DNA of 64,000 nucleotides from Cellulosimicrobium cellulans (GTDB lineage: Bacteria; Actinomycetota; Actinomycetes; Actinomycetales; Cellulomonadaceae). Numbering within the stretch: position 1 is the stretch's first letter; each line of letters starts with the position of its first letter. The notes under the pieces are model-generated. The model was not told the origin of the DNA. It worked only from the letters and a program-made list of their open reading frames with translations, and did no database searches. Where the stretch lies: contig NZ_JAFGYF010000002.1 of the NCBI RefSeq assembly GCF_016921195.1, positions 62,001 through 126,000 on the forward strand, given 5' to 3'. Both the position numbers and the translations under genes were made by a program. This document shows positions 1 through 10,062 of the stretch, in pieces.

Positions 1-10
1 GCCACGACGC

Positions 11-46
11 ACGAAGGCCCCGAGGAGATCTCCTCGGGGCCTTCGT
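11..46. terminator. Perfect palindromic hairpin, probable terminator
   Basis: Two 18-base arms (11-28 and 29-46) are exact reverse complements with no intervening loop bases, so the folded RNA would be a long GC-rich hairpin with a small terminal loop. No T-run follows, which is usual in such GC-rich genomes. It lies between whatever gene is left of the window and the minus-strand DUF7455 gene, so it probably ends transcription from one or both sides. Confidence 0.75.
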
Positions 47-132
47 CGTGTCCTGGTCGGTTCTGCCGCCGTTCCGGGCGGTGGAGCCGGTCCGGCGGTC
101 TCGCGCCCTGGGGCGCGTGGGCGGGCGGCGCG

Positions 133-345
133 TCAGCGCGCGCCGTGCTCCGCGAGCAGCTTGTCGGTCTCGTCCTGGATGGACGTCGCGAGGTCGGTGT
201 AGGCATCCGCGTGCGCCCGCGCGTGGTGGCCGCAGAACAGCAGCTCGCCGCTCGGCAGGACCACACGGACGTACGCCTGGGCCCCGCAGCGGTCGCAGCG
301 GTCGGCCGCGGTCAGCGGTTCGGTGGTGGTCGTCGTAGCAGTCAC
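133..345 (-). CDS. DUF7455 family small zinc-ribbon-like protein
   Basis: A 70-residue protein with a CDRCG motif (Cys17, Cys20) and a later FCGHH motif (Cys38, His40, His41), a spacing that looks like a single small zinc site. I recognise it as the actinobacterial DUF7455 family, which has no known function; the family is commonly found near sigma factor and topoisomerase B genes, which fits the divergent neighbour here. The GTG at 345 was chosen because the conserved part begins about 15 residues later; a longer in-frame reading up to 483 is low-complexity and unlike the family. The zinc binding is inferred from the Cys/His pattern. Confidence 0.8.
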   Translation of the reverse strand: MTATTTTTEPLTAADRCDRCGAQAYVRVVLPSGELLFCGHHARAHADAYTDLATSIQDETDKLLAEHGAR

Positions 346-515
346 GTGAACATCAAACCACCTGCTCCCCAGGATTCGTCCCGCGGGGGCCGCGGGTTCG
401 CTACCCGCGAAGCGCCGCGAGCCGGTGCCGGCGCGTGCCGGGCTCGCTCCGGGGCCGGCGCCGCCCGCGGCGGGGGAGCGCAACGGTGTGGGCGCGCTCG
501 TCTAGGCTTGCCGCC

Positions 516-2645
<2,130 letters not shown>

Positions 2646-2647
2646 CG

Positions 2648-3296
2648 GTGACCACCGGCCAGGACGCGGAAGGGCCCGCCGAGGCGGACGTCGCGCGCCG
2701 TCTGCGTCGTGTGGTCCTCGTCGTCGCGGCGCTCAACCTCGCGTACTTCGTCGTCGAGCTCTCCGTCGCGCTCGCGGCAGGGTCGGTGTCGCTGCTCGCC
2801 GGCAGCGTGGACTTCCTCGAGGACACGGCGATCAACCTGCTCATCGCGGTCGCCCGCCCTGGGTCTTCCGCTCGCGCGGCGCGCCGCGCTGGGCAAGGCG
2901 ATGGCGCTGCTCATCCTCGGCCCCGCCCTGTTCGCGGCCTGGGAGGCCGTGCAGCGCTTCGGCGACCCGACGGCGCCCCAGGTCGTGCCGCTCGTCCTCG
3001 CCTCGCTCGGGGCGATCGTCGTCAACGGCGTGTGCGCGTGGCTCCTGGTGCGCGTGCGACACCACGGCGGGTCGCTGAGCCGGGCTGCGTTCCTGTCGGC
3101 CCGCAACGACGTCCTCGTGAACGTCGCCGTCATCGCGATGGGCCTCGTGACCGCGTGGACCGGGTCCGGCTGGCCGGACCTCGTCCTCGGGTGCGGGATC
3201 ATCCTCCTCGCGTTCCACTCCGCCTACGAGGTCTGGGAGGTCAGCGAGGAGGAACGGCTCGCCGCCAAGGCCGTCGCCGGGGAGCAGATCGGGTGA
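2648..3296 (+). pseudogene. CDF-like cation transporter, interrupted by a +1 frameshift
   Basis: Read from GTG 2648 (two bases after the topoisomerase stop) the frame encodes a soluble N-terminus then membrane segments up to LLIAVA near 2853. The rest, starting ALGLPLARRAALGKAM and containing several further hydrophobic segments and HSAYEVWEVSEEE near the end, lies in another frame. The total length is 649 bases, i.e. 216 codons plus one base, and removing one C within 2851-2860 restores a single 215-residue protein. The joined product resembles a short cation-efflux (CDF-like) membrane protein. Either the gene is inactivated or the base is an assembly error; I cannot tell which. Confidence 0.7.
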
Positions 3297-3360
3297 CGGC
3301 GCCTCGTCCGACAGGCGGGCGTCCGGGCGCGCCGCGGCGGGCGCTCCGTACGCTGGCGTC

Positions 3361-3828
3361 GTGACCCTCCGAACCTTCCGCGGCACCCCTGCGCGCCCGC
3401 TCACCGCCCTGACCGCCGTCCTGCTCGCCGCGGGCCTGCTGGCCGGGTGCTCGTCCACCGACGAGCCCGCCACCGACGCCACGTCGTCCACGTCGACCGC
3501 GAGCGAGGAGACCAGCGCCCCGGCCGACGACGCGACGGACGAGGCGTCCGACGAGTCCGGCGACGCCGAGGACGCTCCCGAGTTCTCGTACGAGGGACGT
3601 ACCGGCACGACGGCGCTCGACCTCCTGCTCGAGGCGGACCCGTCCGCACAGGTGACCGGCGAGGGCGAGAACGCGTTCGTCACCGCGATCGACGGCGTCG
3701 CGGCCGACCCGGACAGCGAGTTCTGGGCGCTGTACGTCAACGGCGAGATGGCTACCGTGGGAGCAGGATCCCTCGAGACGAAGGACGGGGACGAGATCAC
3801 GTGGAAGCTCGAGACATTCACCTCGTGA
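3361..3828 (+). CDS. DUF4430 (transcobalamin-like C-terminal) lipoprotein
   Basis: A 155-residue lipoprotein: a signal peptide ends in LLAGC (lipobox Cys30), then an acidic Ser/Thr/Asp/Glu-rich linker (residues about 31-75), then a compact domain about 78-155 with the pattern FWALYVNGEMATVGAG typical of DUF4430, a fold related to the C-terminal domain of transcobalamin and intrinsic factor. It would sit on the outer face of the membrane. The GTG start follows TACGCT (3349-3354) by six bases, so the mRNA is probably leaderless. Its stop overlaps the start of the next gene (GTGA), tying it to the ECF-S-like protein. Ligand binding, possibly cobalamin, is inference from the fold and neighbour. 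Confidence 0.85.
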   Translation: MTLRTFRGTPARPLTALTAVLLAAGLLAGCSSTDEPATDATSSTSTASEETSAPADDATDEASDESGDAEDAPEFSYEGRTGTTALDLLLEADPSAQVTGEGENAFVTAIDGVAADPDSEFWALYVNGEMATVGAGSLETKDGDEITWKLETFTS

Positions 3829-4403
3829 CGGGCGCGCAGACCTCGCCGGCGACCCGCTGGTGGCGCCCGGCGCTCGTCGTGGCGCTCGCGGCGCTCGCCG
3901 TGGTCTGGCGCCTCGTGCGCGCCGACCTGGGGGCGCCCGCGAACCTGGAGCTCGTCACCGCCGCCACGTTCGCCGCGACGCTCCTGCTGCGCTCGCGCTG
4001 GGCGTTCGTCGTGCCGCTCGCCGTGACGGTCGTGTCGGACGTCGTGCTCGGCAACACCGCGATCGCGCTGTTCACGTGGAGCGCGTGGCTCGTCGTCGGG
4101 CTGGGCTCGCTGCTCGCGCGGAACACGACCGGCTGGCGCCGCGTCGGCGCGGGCGCGGCGTTCGGGGTCGCGGGCTCGCTGTGGTTCTTCGCGTGGACCA
4201 ACTTCGGCGTCTGGCTCCAGGGTCGCGGCGTCTGGTACCCGGCGGGAGCGGAAGGTCTCGTCGCGAGCTACGCCGCGGGCCTGCCCTTCCTGCGCACCAT
4301 GCTGGTGGGCAACCTCGTGCTCGTGCCGCTCGTCGCGGCGGGCACCCTCCTCGTCGACCGGCTCGAGGCGTCGCACGGGACGGTCGCCGCGCGTCCGGCG
4401 TGA
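3825..4403 (+). CDS. ECF transporter S-component-like membrane protein (DUF6580-like)
   Basis: A 192-residue hydrophobic protein with about five to six membrane segments, starting at GTG 3825 inside the GTGA overlap with the DUF4430 lipoprotein gene. The pattern of an N-terminal WRLVRADLG stretch, a short loop, and SDVVLGN after a membrane segment fits DUF6580, a family resembling the substrate-binding S subunit of energy-coupling-factor transporters. No ECF ATPase or T component lies nearby, so it would either use a shared energising module or work alone. Coupling to a transcobalamin-like lipoprotein suggests uptake of cobalamin or a related cofactor. The family call is from memory of its pattern and is moderately sure; the substrate is a guess. 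Confidence 0.7.
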   Translation: MTGAQTSPATRWWRPALVVALAALAVVWRLVRADLGAPANLELVTAATFAATLLLRSRWAFVVPLAVTVVSDVVLGNTAIALFTWSAWLVVGLGSLLARNTTGWRRVGAGAAFGVAGSLWFFAWTNFGVWLQGRGVWYPAGAEGLVASYAAGLPFLRTMLVGNLVLVPLVAAGTLLVDRLEASHGTVAARPA

Positions 4404-4414
4404 GAGTCGCGCGG

Positions 4415-4420
4415 TAGCGT
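4415..4420 (+). promoter_or_regulatory. -10 element TAGCGT for the DUF2200 gene
   Basis: TAGCGT lies 66 bases before the ATG of the DUF2200 gene, implying a transcribed leader of about 60 bases that carries a strong Shine-Dalgarno run. No clear -35 hexamer is visible. This differs from the leaderless pattern of many neighbours. Confidence 0.4.
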
Positions 4421-4486
4421 GATCCGTGCAGGACGGCCGCCCGGGCGAGCCGGGGACGGGCTCGGCGGGGCAGGAGGAGGAACCCC

Positions 4487-4855
4487 ATGGCGGGACATCG
4501 GATCTTCGGGACGAGCTTCGCGAGCATCTACCCGCTCTACGTGACCAAGGTGGAGCGCAAGGGGCGGACGAAGGACGAGCTGGACCAGGTGATCCGGTGG
4601 CTCACCGGCTACGACGACGCCGGCCTGGCGCAGGTGATCGGGGACGAGGTCACGCTCGAGGAGTTCTTCGACCGGGCGCCCGCGTGGAACCCGAACGCCT
4701 CGCTCATCACCGGGGTCATCTGCGGCGTCCGCGTCGAGGACATCGAGGACCCCCTCATGCAGAAGATTCGCTACCTCGACAAGCTCGTCGACGAGGTCGC
4801 GCGCGGCAAGAAGATGTCGTCGATCCTGCGCGGCGAGGCCGCCACCGCCTCCTAG
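4487..4855 (+). CDS. DUF2200 family protein
   Basis: A 122-residue soluble protein that matches DUF2200 along its whole length: the start [16 protein letters not shown], the central [11 protein letters not shown] and the segment [17 protein letters not shown] are the family's hallmarks. The function is unknown. An AGGAGGAGGAA Shine-Dalgarno run precedes the ATG at suitable distance, which fixes the start and contrasts with the leaderless genes around it. It appears monocistronic; the next gene is convergent. Confidence 0.9.
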   Translation: MAGHRIFGTSFASIYPLYVTKVERKGRTKDELDQVIRWLTGYDDAGLAQVIGDEVTLEEFFDRAPAWNPNASLITGVICGVRVEDIEDPLMQKIRYLDKLVDEVARGKKMSSILRGEAATAS

Positions 4856-4868
4856 CGGCGCCCGCGGC

Positions 4869-5309
4869 TCACCCGAGCTCTTCCGCGAGCCCGACGATGA
4901 TGCCGCCGGGTCCCCGCAGGTAGCAGAGCCGGTACGCGTCCTCGAAGCGCACGATCTCACGCAGCACTGCCCCGCCGTGGCGGGCGAGGCGCTCGACCGT
5001 GTCGTCGAGGTCGTCCACGGCGAACATCACCCGGTGCAGGCCCAGCACGTTGGGCGGCGCCGTGCTCAGGCCCAGGTCGAGCGGTGCTGGCACGTGGTAC
5101 CGCGTGAGCTCCAGCCGCCCGGGGCCGCCGGGGACGCGCATCATCGCGATCTCCGAACGGAGGTCGTCGAGCCCGACGACGCGCTCCGCCCACCGGCCTT
5201 CGATCGTCATCCGGCTCTCGAGCTCCATACCGAGCTCGGCGAAGAACGCGACGGCCGCGTCGAGGTCGTCGACGACGACGGCCACGTTGTCGAGACGCTG
5301 GATCGCCAC
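4869..5309 (-). CDS. VOC (glyoxalase/bleomycin-resistance-like) family protein
   Basis: A 146-residue protein with the two beta-alpha-beta-beta-beta modules of the vicinal-oxygen-chelate fold. RLDNVAVVVDDLDAAVAFF opens module one, and GLHRVMFAVDDLDDTVERL opens module two. Candidate metal ligands are the His of the second module and a Glu near the end (LAEELG). The reaction is not determinable. The GTG at 5309 was chosen because an AGGAGG Shine-Dalgarno precedes it and the family fold starts immediately; a longer upstream reading is low complexity. It ends 13 bases from the convergent DUF2200 gene. Confidence 0.88.
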   Translation of the reverse strand: MAIQRLDNVAVVVDDLDAAVAFFAELGMELESRMTIEGRWAERVVGLDDLRSEIAMMRVPGGPGRLELTRYHVPAPLDLGLSTAPPNVLGLHRVMFAVDDLDDTVERLARHGGAVLREIVRFEDAYRLCYLRGPGGIIVGLAEELG

Positions 5310-5389
5310 GGATGCCTCCTGAGGGGTTTGGTGTCGGTGGGTCGTCCGGGGTGCCGACGGGCTCCCGCGCCGAGCAGCGCGCTCCGGCG

Positions 5390-6037
5390 TCAGGCGTCGT
5401 GCCCGACGCCGCGTCCCGGCTCGCTCATGTCGCCCGTGCCCGGCGTGCCGTCCGCGAGGCCGTAGCGCAGCAGGACCGTGCCCGTCGGGCTCGGTGCGGG
5501 TGGGTCGAGGAGCGTGAGGTTGGTGGGGACGGCGCCGCCGTCGAACACGGTCTTGCCCGTGCCGAGCACGATGGGGTGCACCCACAGGTCGAGGCGGTCG
5601 AACAGCCTCTCGCGCAGCAGCGTCTGCACCAGGTCGAGGCTGCCCACGACCTTGACGTGCTCGTGCCGCTCGCGTACCTCGCGCACCGCGGCGGGCAGGT
5701 CCGGGCCGAGCAGCGTCGACCCGGCCCACGGCAGGTCCGGGGTGCCGCGCGACGCGACGTACTTGGGGATGCGGTTGAACAGGGCCGCGAAGTCGTCGTC
5801 CTGCCCGCCCTTCTGGAACGGCCAGTACGCCGCGAAGATGTCGTACGTGCGGCGCCCGAGCAGCAGCGCGTCCGTGCCCTCGTACGCCGCGGCGATCTGC
5901 TCGCCTGCGACGTCGTCGAGCAGCGGCGCCTGCCAACCGCCGAACGCGAACCCGTTCTCCGGGTCCTCCTCCGGCCCGCCGGGCGCCTGCCCGACGAGGT
6001 CGAGGGTCGTGAACAGCTCGATCTCGATGGATCCCAT
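5390..6037 (-). CDS. Dihydrofolate reductase family (RibD C-terminal-like) protein
   Basis: A 215-residue protein beginning MGSIEIELFTTLDLVG with LLLGRRTYDIFAAYWP, then a central KVVGSLDLVQTLL and a C-terminal HPIVLGTGKTVFD. These are typical of the RibD-C/DHFR-like single-domain reductases widespread in actinobacteria, often annotated as dihydrofolate reductase but of unproven substrate. ATG 6037 has a GGAGG-like sequence upstream and begins exactly at the conserved first strand. It lies upstream of the VOC gene on the same strand with an 80-base gap, so the two could share a transcript. Confidence 0.88.
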   Translation of the reverse strand: MGSIEIELFTTLDLVGQAPGGPEEDPENGFAFGGWQAPLLDDVAGEQIAAAYEGTDALLLGRRTYDIFAAYWPFQKGGQDDDFAALFNRIPKYVASRGTPDLPWAGSTLLGPDLPAAVREVRERHEHVKVVGSLDLVQTLLRERLFDRLDLWVHPIVLGTGKTVFDGGAVPTNLTLLDPPAPSPTGTVLLRYGLADGTPGTGDMSEPGRGVGHDA

Positions 6038-6382
6038 GGTCGCCTCCAGGTCGGCTCGCCGTCTCGGTCCAGGGGTAGACCGCGCGGCGCCGGGGAACTC
6101 ATCGAGCCGGGGAACGGACACGTCCCGTCCACTCCGCGACGGCCGGTGAGGCGCAGGCCGCGGCCGAACAGGAGCGACGGCCGCGCCGACGTGGCGCACC
6201 CCACAGCGCACGGTTGGAACGGCGGGCGTCCGCCGAGCGTCCTACGCTCGAGGACGCGGGAGTGGGCGGCACCAGCCGTCGCCGCCGCCCGGCGCGGTCG
6301 CGTGGCCGCACCGGCGGTCACGCGCCCCCGGCCGTCTCGTCGTTGAGCCGGGCGCTCGTGCGTCCGGCCGTCTGGAGCTCGT
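6038..6382. other. Intergenic region between the divergent reductase and oleA genes
   Basis: This 345-base stretch separates two divergent genes. It contains a TACGCT hexamer at 6243-6248 that could be a -10 element for oleA with a leader of about 125 bases. A 43-codon reading frame from GTG 6262 to the stop at 6393 overlaps the oleA start, but has arginine-rich low-complexity composition and no support. No hairpin terminator or recognised operator was seen. Confidence 0.4.
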
Positions 6383-7405
6383 GTGTCAGGTAACGCCACC
6401 GCCAGGTTCACCAACGTCGCGCTGCTGTCCGTCACCAGTCGGCTCCCCGCCGGCGTGCGGACGTCTGCCGAGGTGCAGGAGCGTCTCGCTCCGGCGCTGC
6501 GGCGGTTGCGCCTCCCGTCCACGCTGCTGCAACGCGTGGCGGGCGTGCACGAGCGGCGTGCCTGGACCGCCCAGGAGGACGTCGACGCCGCCACGGTCGC
6601 CGCGGGGCAGGAGGCGCTCCACGCCGCGGGGGTGGACGCGAGCGACGTCGGGCTCCTGATCAACACCTCGGTCACGCGCAAGCACCTCGAGCCGTCGGTC
6701 GCGGTGCGGCTGCACCACGGGCTCGACCTGCCGTCGTCCGCCACGAACTTCGACGTCGCCAACGCGTGCCTCGGCTTCATCAACGGCATGAGCCTCGCCG
6801 CGGGCATGATCGAGTCCGGCCAGGTCCGCTACGCGGTCGTCGTGGACGGCGAGGACGCCGACGTCATCCACGACCGCACGATCGACCGGCTGCTGCGCGA
6901 GGACCGCGACCGCGACGACTTCATGCAGGAGTTCGCCTCGCTCACGCTCGGCTCCGGCTCGGCCGCCGCAGTGCTGGGCCGCGTGGACGAGCACCCGCGC
7001 GCCCACCGCGTGCTCGGCGGCGTCACGCGCGCCGCCACGCGGTTCCACGACCTGTGCGTGGGCAGCACCGAGGGCATGTTCACCGATGCCAGGGCGCTGC
7101 TCGAGGGCGGCCTCGAGCTCGTCGTGGACGCCTGGAAGGACGCCGTCGCCGACTGGGACTGGTCGTCCATGGACCGGTACGTCACGCACCAGGTCTCGCG
7201 CGTGCACACCGACGCGATCGTCGAGGCGGTGGGCCTGGACCGCTCGCGCGTGCCCACCACGTACGAGCGGCTCGGCAACGTGGGGCCGGCGTCCGTGCCG
7301 ATCACGCTCGTCGAGGAGCAGGACACGCTGAGCGCGGGCGACCGCGTGCTGCTCATGGGCGTGGGCTCGGGCATCAACACGGCGATGCTGGAGCTGGCCT
7401 GGTGA
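6383..7405 (+). CDS. oleA: OleA, 3-oxoacyl-ACP-synthase-III-like long-chain acyl-CoA condensing enzyme
   Basis: A 340-residue thiolase-superfamily protein. It performs head-to-head Claisen condensation of two fatty acyl-CoAs to a long-chain 2-alkyl-3-keto acid, the first step of olefin synthesis. The catalytic triad is visible: Cys129 in NACLGF, His269 in YVTHQ, Asn299 in RLGNVG. Glu103 in HLEPS lies 26 residues before the Cys, the same spacing as Glu117 and Cys143 that distinguish OleA in Xanthomonas campestris (from memory), and His-Asn spacing of 30 also agrees. GTG 6383 has GGAG a few bases upstream. The stop overlaps the next start (GTGA), and the following OleBC and OleD confirm the assignment over plain FabH. 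Confidence 0.93.
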   Translation: MSGNATARFTNVALLSVTSRLPAGVRTSAEVQERLAPALRRLRLPSTLLQRVAGVHERRAWTAQEDVDAATVAAGQEALHAAGVDASDVGLLINTSVTRKHLEPSVAVRLHHGLDLPSSATNFDVANACLGFINGMSLAAGMIESGQVRYAVVVDGEDADVIHDRTIDRLLREDRDRDDFMQEFASLTLGSGSAAAVLGRVDEHPRAHRVLGGVTRAATRFHDLCVGSTEGMFTDARALLEGGLELVVDAWKDAVADWDWSSMDRYVTHQVSRVHTDAIVEAVGLDRSRVPTTYERLGNVGPASVPITLVEEQDTLSAGDRVLLMGVGSGINTAMLELAW

Positions 7406-10062
7406 ACGGGCCCGCCCTCATGCCCGCGACCGATTCCCTCCCGCGCCCCGCCAGCACCGTCCCGCACGGGCTGCCGGGCCTGGACCCGCGGTACAGCCAC
7501 GTGCTACGTGACACTCGGGGCGCGACCTGGCACTACCTCGACACGAGGCCCGAGCTCGAGCGGCGCGGTGTCGCGCCCGTCGGCACCGTGCTGGCCGTGC
7601 ACGGCAACCCCACGTGGTCCTACCTGTGGCGGAGGCTCGTGACCGACTCCGTCGCCGCCGCCCGGGGTGGCGGCGCGGCGTGGCGCGTCGTCGCCGTGGA
7701 CCAGCTCGAGATGGGGCTCTCCGCCCGCACGGGCGAGCACCGCCCGCTCGCCCGCCGCGTCGCCGACCTGGGCGCGTTCACCGACGCCCTCGGTCTCGCC
7801 GGGCCCGTCGTCACCCTCGGCCACGACTGGGGCGGCGTCGTCTCCCTCGGCTGGGCCGTCGACCACCCCGACCTCCTCGCCGGCGTCGCGCTGCTCAACA
7901 CGGCCGTGCACCAGCCCGACGGCGCCCCGGTGCCCGCGCCGCTGCGCCTCGCGCTCGCCGGTCCCGTGCACCGGCTCGGCACCCGCACGACGCCCGCCTT
8001 CCTCCACACGACGCTCGCCCTGGCGCGCCCGCGCCTGCCTGCCGACGTCGCGAGCGCCTACCGGCTGCCCTACCGCGCCGCGGACGACCGCGCCGGGATC
8101 GAGGGCTTCGTCGCCGACATCCCCGTGGACGGGGCTCACCCCAGCGCGCCCGAGCTCGACCGCATCGCCGCCGGCGTCGCGCGGCTGCGCGTGCCCGCCG
8201 TGCTGCTGTGGGGACCGCACGACCCGGTGTTCTCCGACCGCTACCTCGACGACCTGGTGCGCCGGCTGCCGCACGCGCACGTGCACCGGTACGCGGACGC
8301 TGGCCACCTGGTCGCCGAGGACGCCGACTGGACGCCCGCCGTCCTCGGGTGGCTCGAGGGGGAGGTGCTGCCCCGGGGCGGTGCCGGGTCGACGGGTGCT
8401 GACGAGGATGCCGCCGCGCCGTTCGTGCCGCTGTGGGCGGGACTGGACGCGCAGGCGGGGGACGACGCTCCCGCGGTGCTGGACATGGCGGCGACCCGTG
8501 CCGACGGGTCTGCCCGGGCCGTGAGCTGGCGCGCGCTGCACCGGCAGGTGCGACGGGTGGCCGCGGGGCTGCACGCGATCGGGGTGCGCCGGGGTGACCG
8601 GGTGTCGCTGCTCGTGGAGCCCGGTCCCACGCTGACCGCGCTGGTCTACGCGTGCCTGCGGATCGGGGCCGTCGTGGTGGTCGCCGACGCCGGGCTGGGG
8701 GTGCGCGGGCTCACCCGCGCCCAGCGCGGGGCGTGGCCGCGGTTCGTCGTCGCGCAGACCAAGGGCCTGACCGCGGCGCGCGCGCTCGGCTGGCCCGGCG
8801 TGCGGATCTCGGCCGACCCGCTCGCGCCCGCGGTCCGTCGTGCGCTGGGCGTGGCGCACGAGCTCGTCGACGTCGCGCGCGCCGGGGAGGGCGCCGCGCT
8901 GCCGCCCGAGCCCGGACCCGACGACGCGGCCGCCGTGCTGTTCACGTCCGGGTCCACGGGTCCGGCCAAGGGCGTCGTGTACTCGCACGCGCACCTCTCC
9001 GCGCTGCGGGACACGCTCGCCGAGCACTTCGACGTCGGCCCCGACACCGGGCTCGTCACGGGCTTCGCCCCGTTCGCGCTGCTCGGTCCGGCGCTCGGCA
9101 CCCGGTCGGTGACGCCGCGCATGGACGTCTCCTCGCCGCGCACGCTCACCGCCCGGGCCGTCGCCGACGCCGTGCGCGCGTCGGACGCGCGTATCGTGTT
9201 CCTCTCGCCCGCCGCGATCCTCAACGTGGTCGCGACCTCCGACGCGCTCGACGCCGCCGACCGCACCGCTCTCGCGCGCGTGCGCACGTTCCTCTCCACG
9301 GGCGCGCCGATCTCGGCCGAGCTGCTCGGCTCGGCCGCCGAGCTCATGCCCGCGGCCACGGCGCACACCCCGTACGGGATGACGGAGTGCCTGCTGGTCA
9401 CGGACGTCACGCTCGACGGCATCCGCGACGCCGCCGCGGCCCCCGACGCCGGCGTGTGCGTGGGCCGCCCCGTGCCCGGTGCGGAGGTGCTCGTCAGCGC
9501 GCTCGACGACGACGGCGCCGCGACCGGCACGCCGTCGGCCGCCCCCGGCGTGCTCGGCGAGGTCCTCGTGCGCGCCGGGCACCTCAAGGAGCGCTACGAC
9601 CGGCTCTGGCTCACCGACCTGGCCGCCGAGCGCGGCACCCCGCCCGGGCGCTGGCACCGCACCGGCGACGTCGGGCACCTCGACGCGCAGGGCCGCCTGT
9701 GGATCGAGGGGCGGCTCGGGCACGTGCTCCGCACCGCCGACGGCCCGCTGGCGCCCGTGGGTCCGGAGCAGCACGTGGAGCGGGTGGAGCAGGTGCGGCG
9801 GGCCGCCGTTGTCGGCGTCGGCCCCGCGGGACTGCAGCAGGCGGTCGCGGTGGTCGAGACCATACCTGGCGTCCGGCGCCCCGGGCTGGCGCCCGAGGCG
9901 CTGACCGCCGCCGTGCGCGCCGCGTCGCCCGTGGCGCTCGCGGCCGTGCTCGTGGTGCCGCGCATGCCCACCGACGTGCGGCACAACTCCAAGATCGACC
10001 GGGCGCGCCTCGCCGCCTGGGCGGACGGCGTCCTCGCCGGCGGGCGGGTGGGGCAGCCGTGA
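7402..10062 (+). CDS. oleBC: OleBC fusion: beta-lactone decarboxylase plus beta-lactone synthetase
   Basis: An 886-residue two-domain protein starting in the GTGA overlap with oleA. Residues about 20-325 are an alpha/beta hydrolase of the haloalkane-dehalogenase type (OleB): oxyanion motif HGNPTWSYLW near 68-77, nucleophile Asp142 in GHDWGG, catalytic His302 in AGHLVAED. Residues about 340-886 are an adenylate-forming enzyme (OleC): FTSGSTGPAKG near 514, YGMTE near 657 and the C-terminal RHNSKIDR with the catalytic Lys near 864. OleC makes a beta-lactone from the 2-alkyl-3-hydroxy acid; OleB decarboxylates it to the cis-olefin. The fused form is known from actinobacteria, whereas Xanthomonas has separate proteins. 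An Ala/Gly/Asp linker joins the domains. Confidence 0.93.
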   Translation: MNGPALMPATDSLPRPASTVPHGLPGLDPRYSHVLRDTRGATWHYLDTRPELERRGVAPVGTVLAVHGNPTWSYLWRRLVTDSVAAARGGGAAWRVVAVDQLEMGLSARTGEHRPLARRVADLGAFTDALGLAGPVVTLGHDWGGVVSLGWAVDHPDLLAGVALLNTAVHQPDGAPVPAPLRLALAGPVHRLGTRTTPAFLHTTLALARPRLPADVASAYRLPYRAADDRAGIEGFVADIPVDGAHPSAPELDRIAAGVARLRVPAVLLWGPHDPVFSDRYLDDLVRRLPHAHVHRYADAGHLVAEDADWTPAVLGWLEGEVLPRGGAGSTGADEDAAAPFVPLWAGLDAQAGDDAPAVLDMAATRADGSARAVSWRALHRQVRRVAAGLHAIGVRRGDRVSLLVEPGPTLTALVYACLRIGAVVVVADAGLGVRGLTRAQRGAWPRFVVAQTKGLTAARALGWPGVRISADPLAPAVRRALGVAHELVDVARAGEGAALPPEPGPDDAAAVLFTSGSTGPAKGVVYSHAHLSALRDTLAEHFDVGPDTGLVTGFAPFALLGPALGTRSVTPRMDVSSPRTLTARAVADAVRASDARIVFLSPAAILNVVATSDALDAADRTALARVRTFLSTGAPISAELLGSAAELMPAATAHTPYGMTECLLVTDVTLDGIRDAAAAPDAGVCVGRPVPGAEVLVSALDDDGAATGTPSAAPGVLGEVLVRAGHLKERYDRLWLTDLAAERGTPPGRWHRTGDVGHLDAQGRLWIEGRLGHVLRTADGPLAPVGPEQHVERVEQVRRAAVVGVGPAGLQQAVAVVETIPGVRRPGLAPEALTAAVRAASPVALAAVLVVPRMPTDVRHNSKIDRARLAAWADGVLAGGRVGQP

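Noticed and set aside
4426-4923. Open frame starting GTG soon after the TAGCGT hexamer
   Set aside because: It overlaps the DUF2200 gene in another frame and lacks similarity to any family; the DUF2200 frame has a strong Shine-Dalgarno.
6262-6393. Possible 43-codon leader peptide overlapping the oleA start
   Set aside because: Composition is Arg/Pro low-complexity, no ribosome-binding site, and no hairpin to suggest attenuation.
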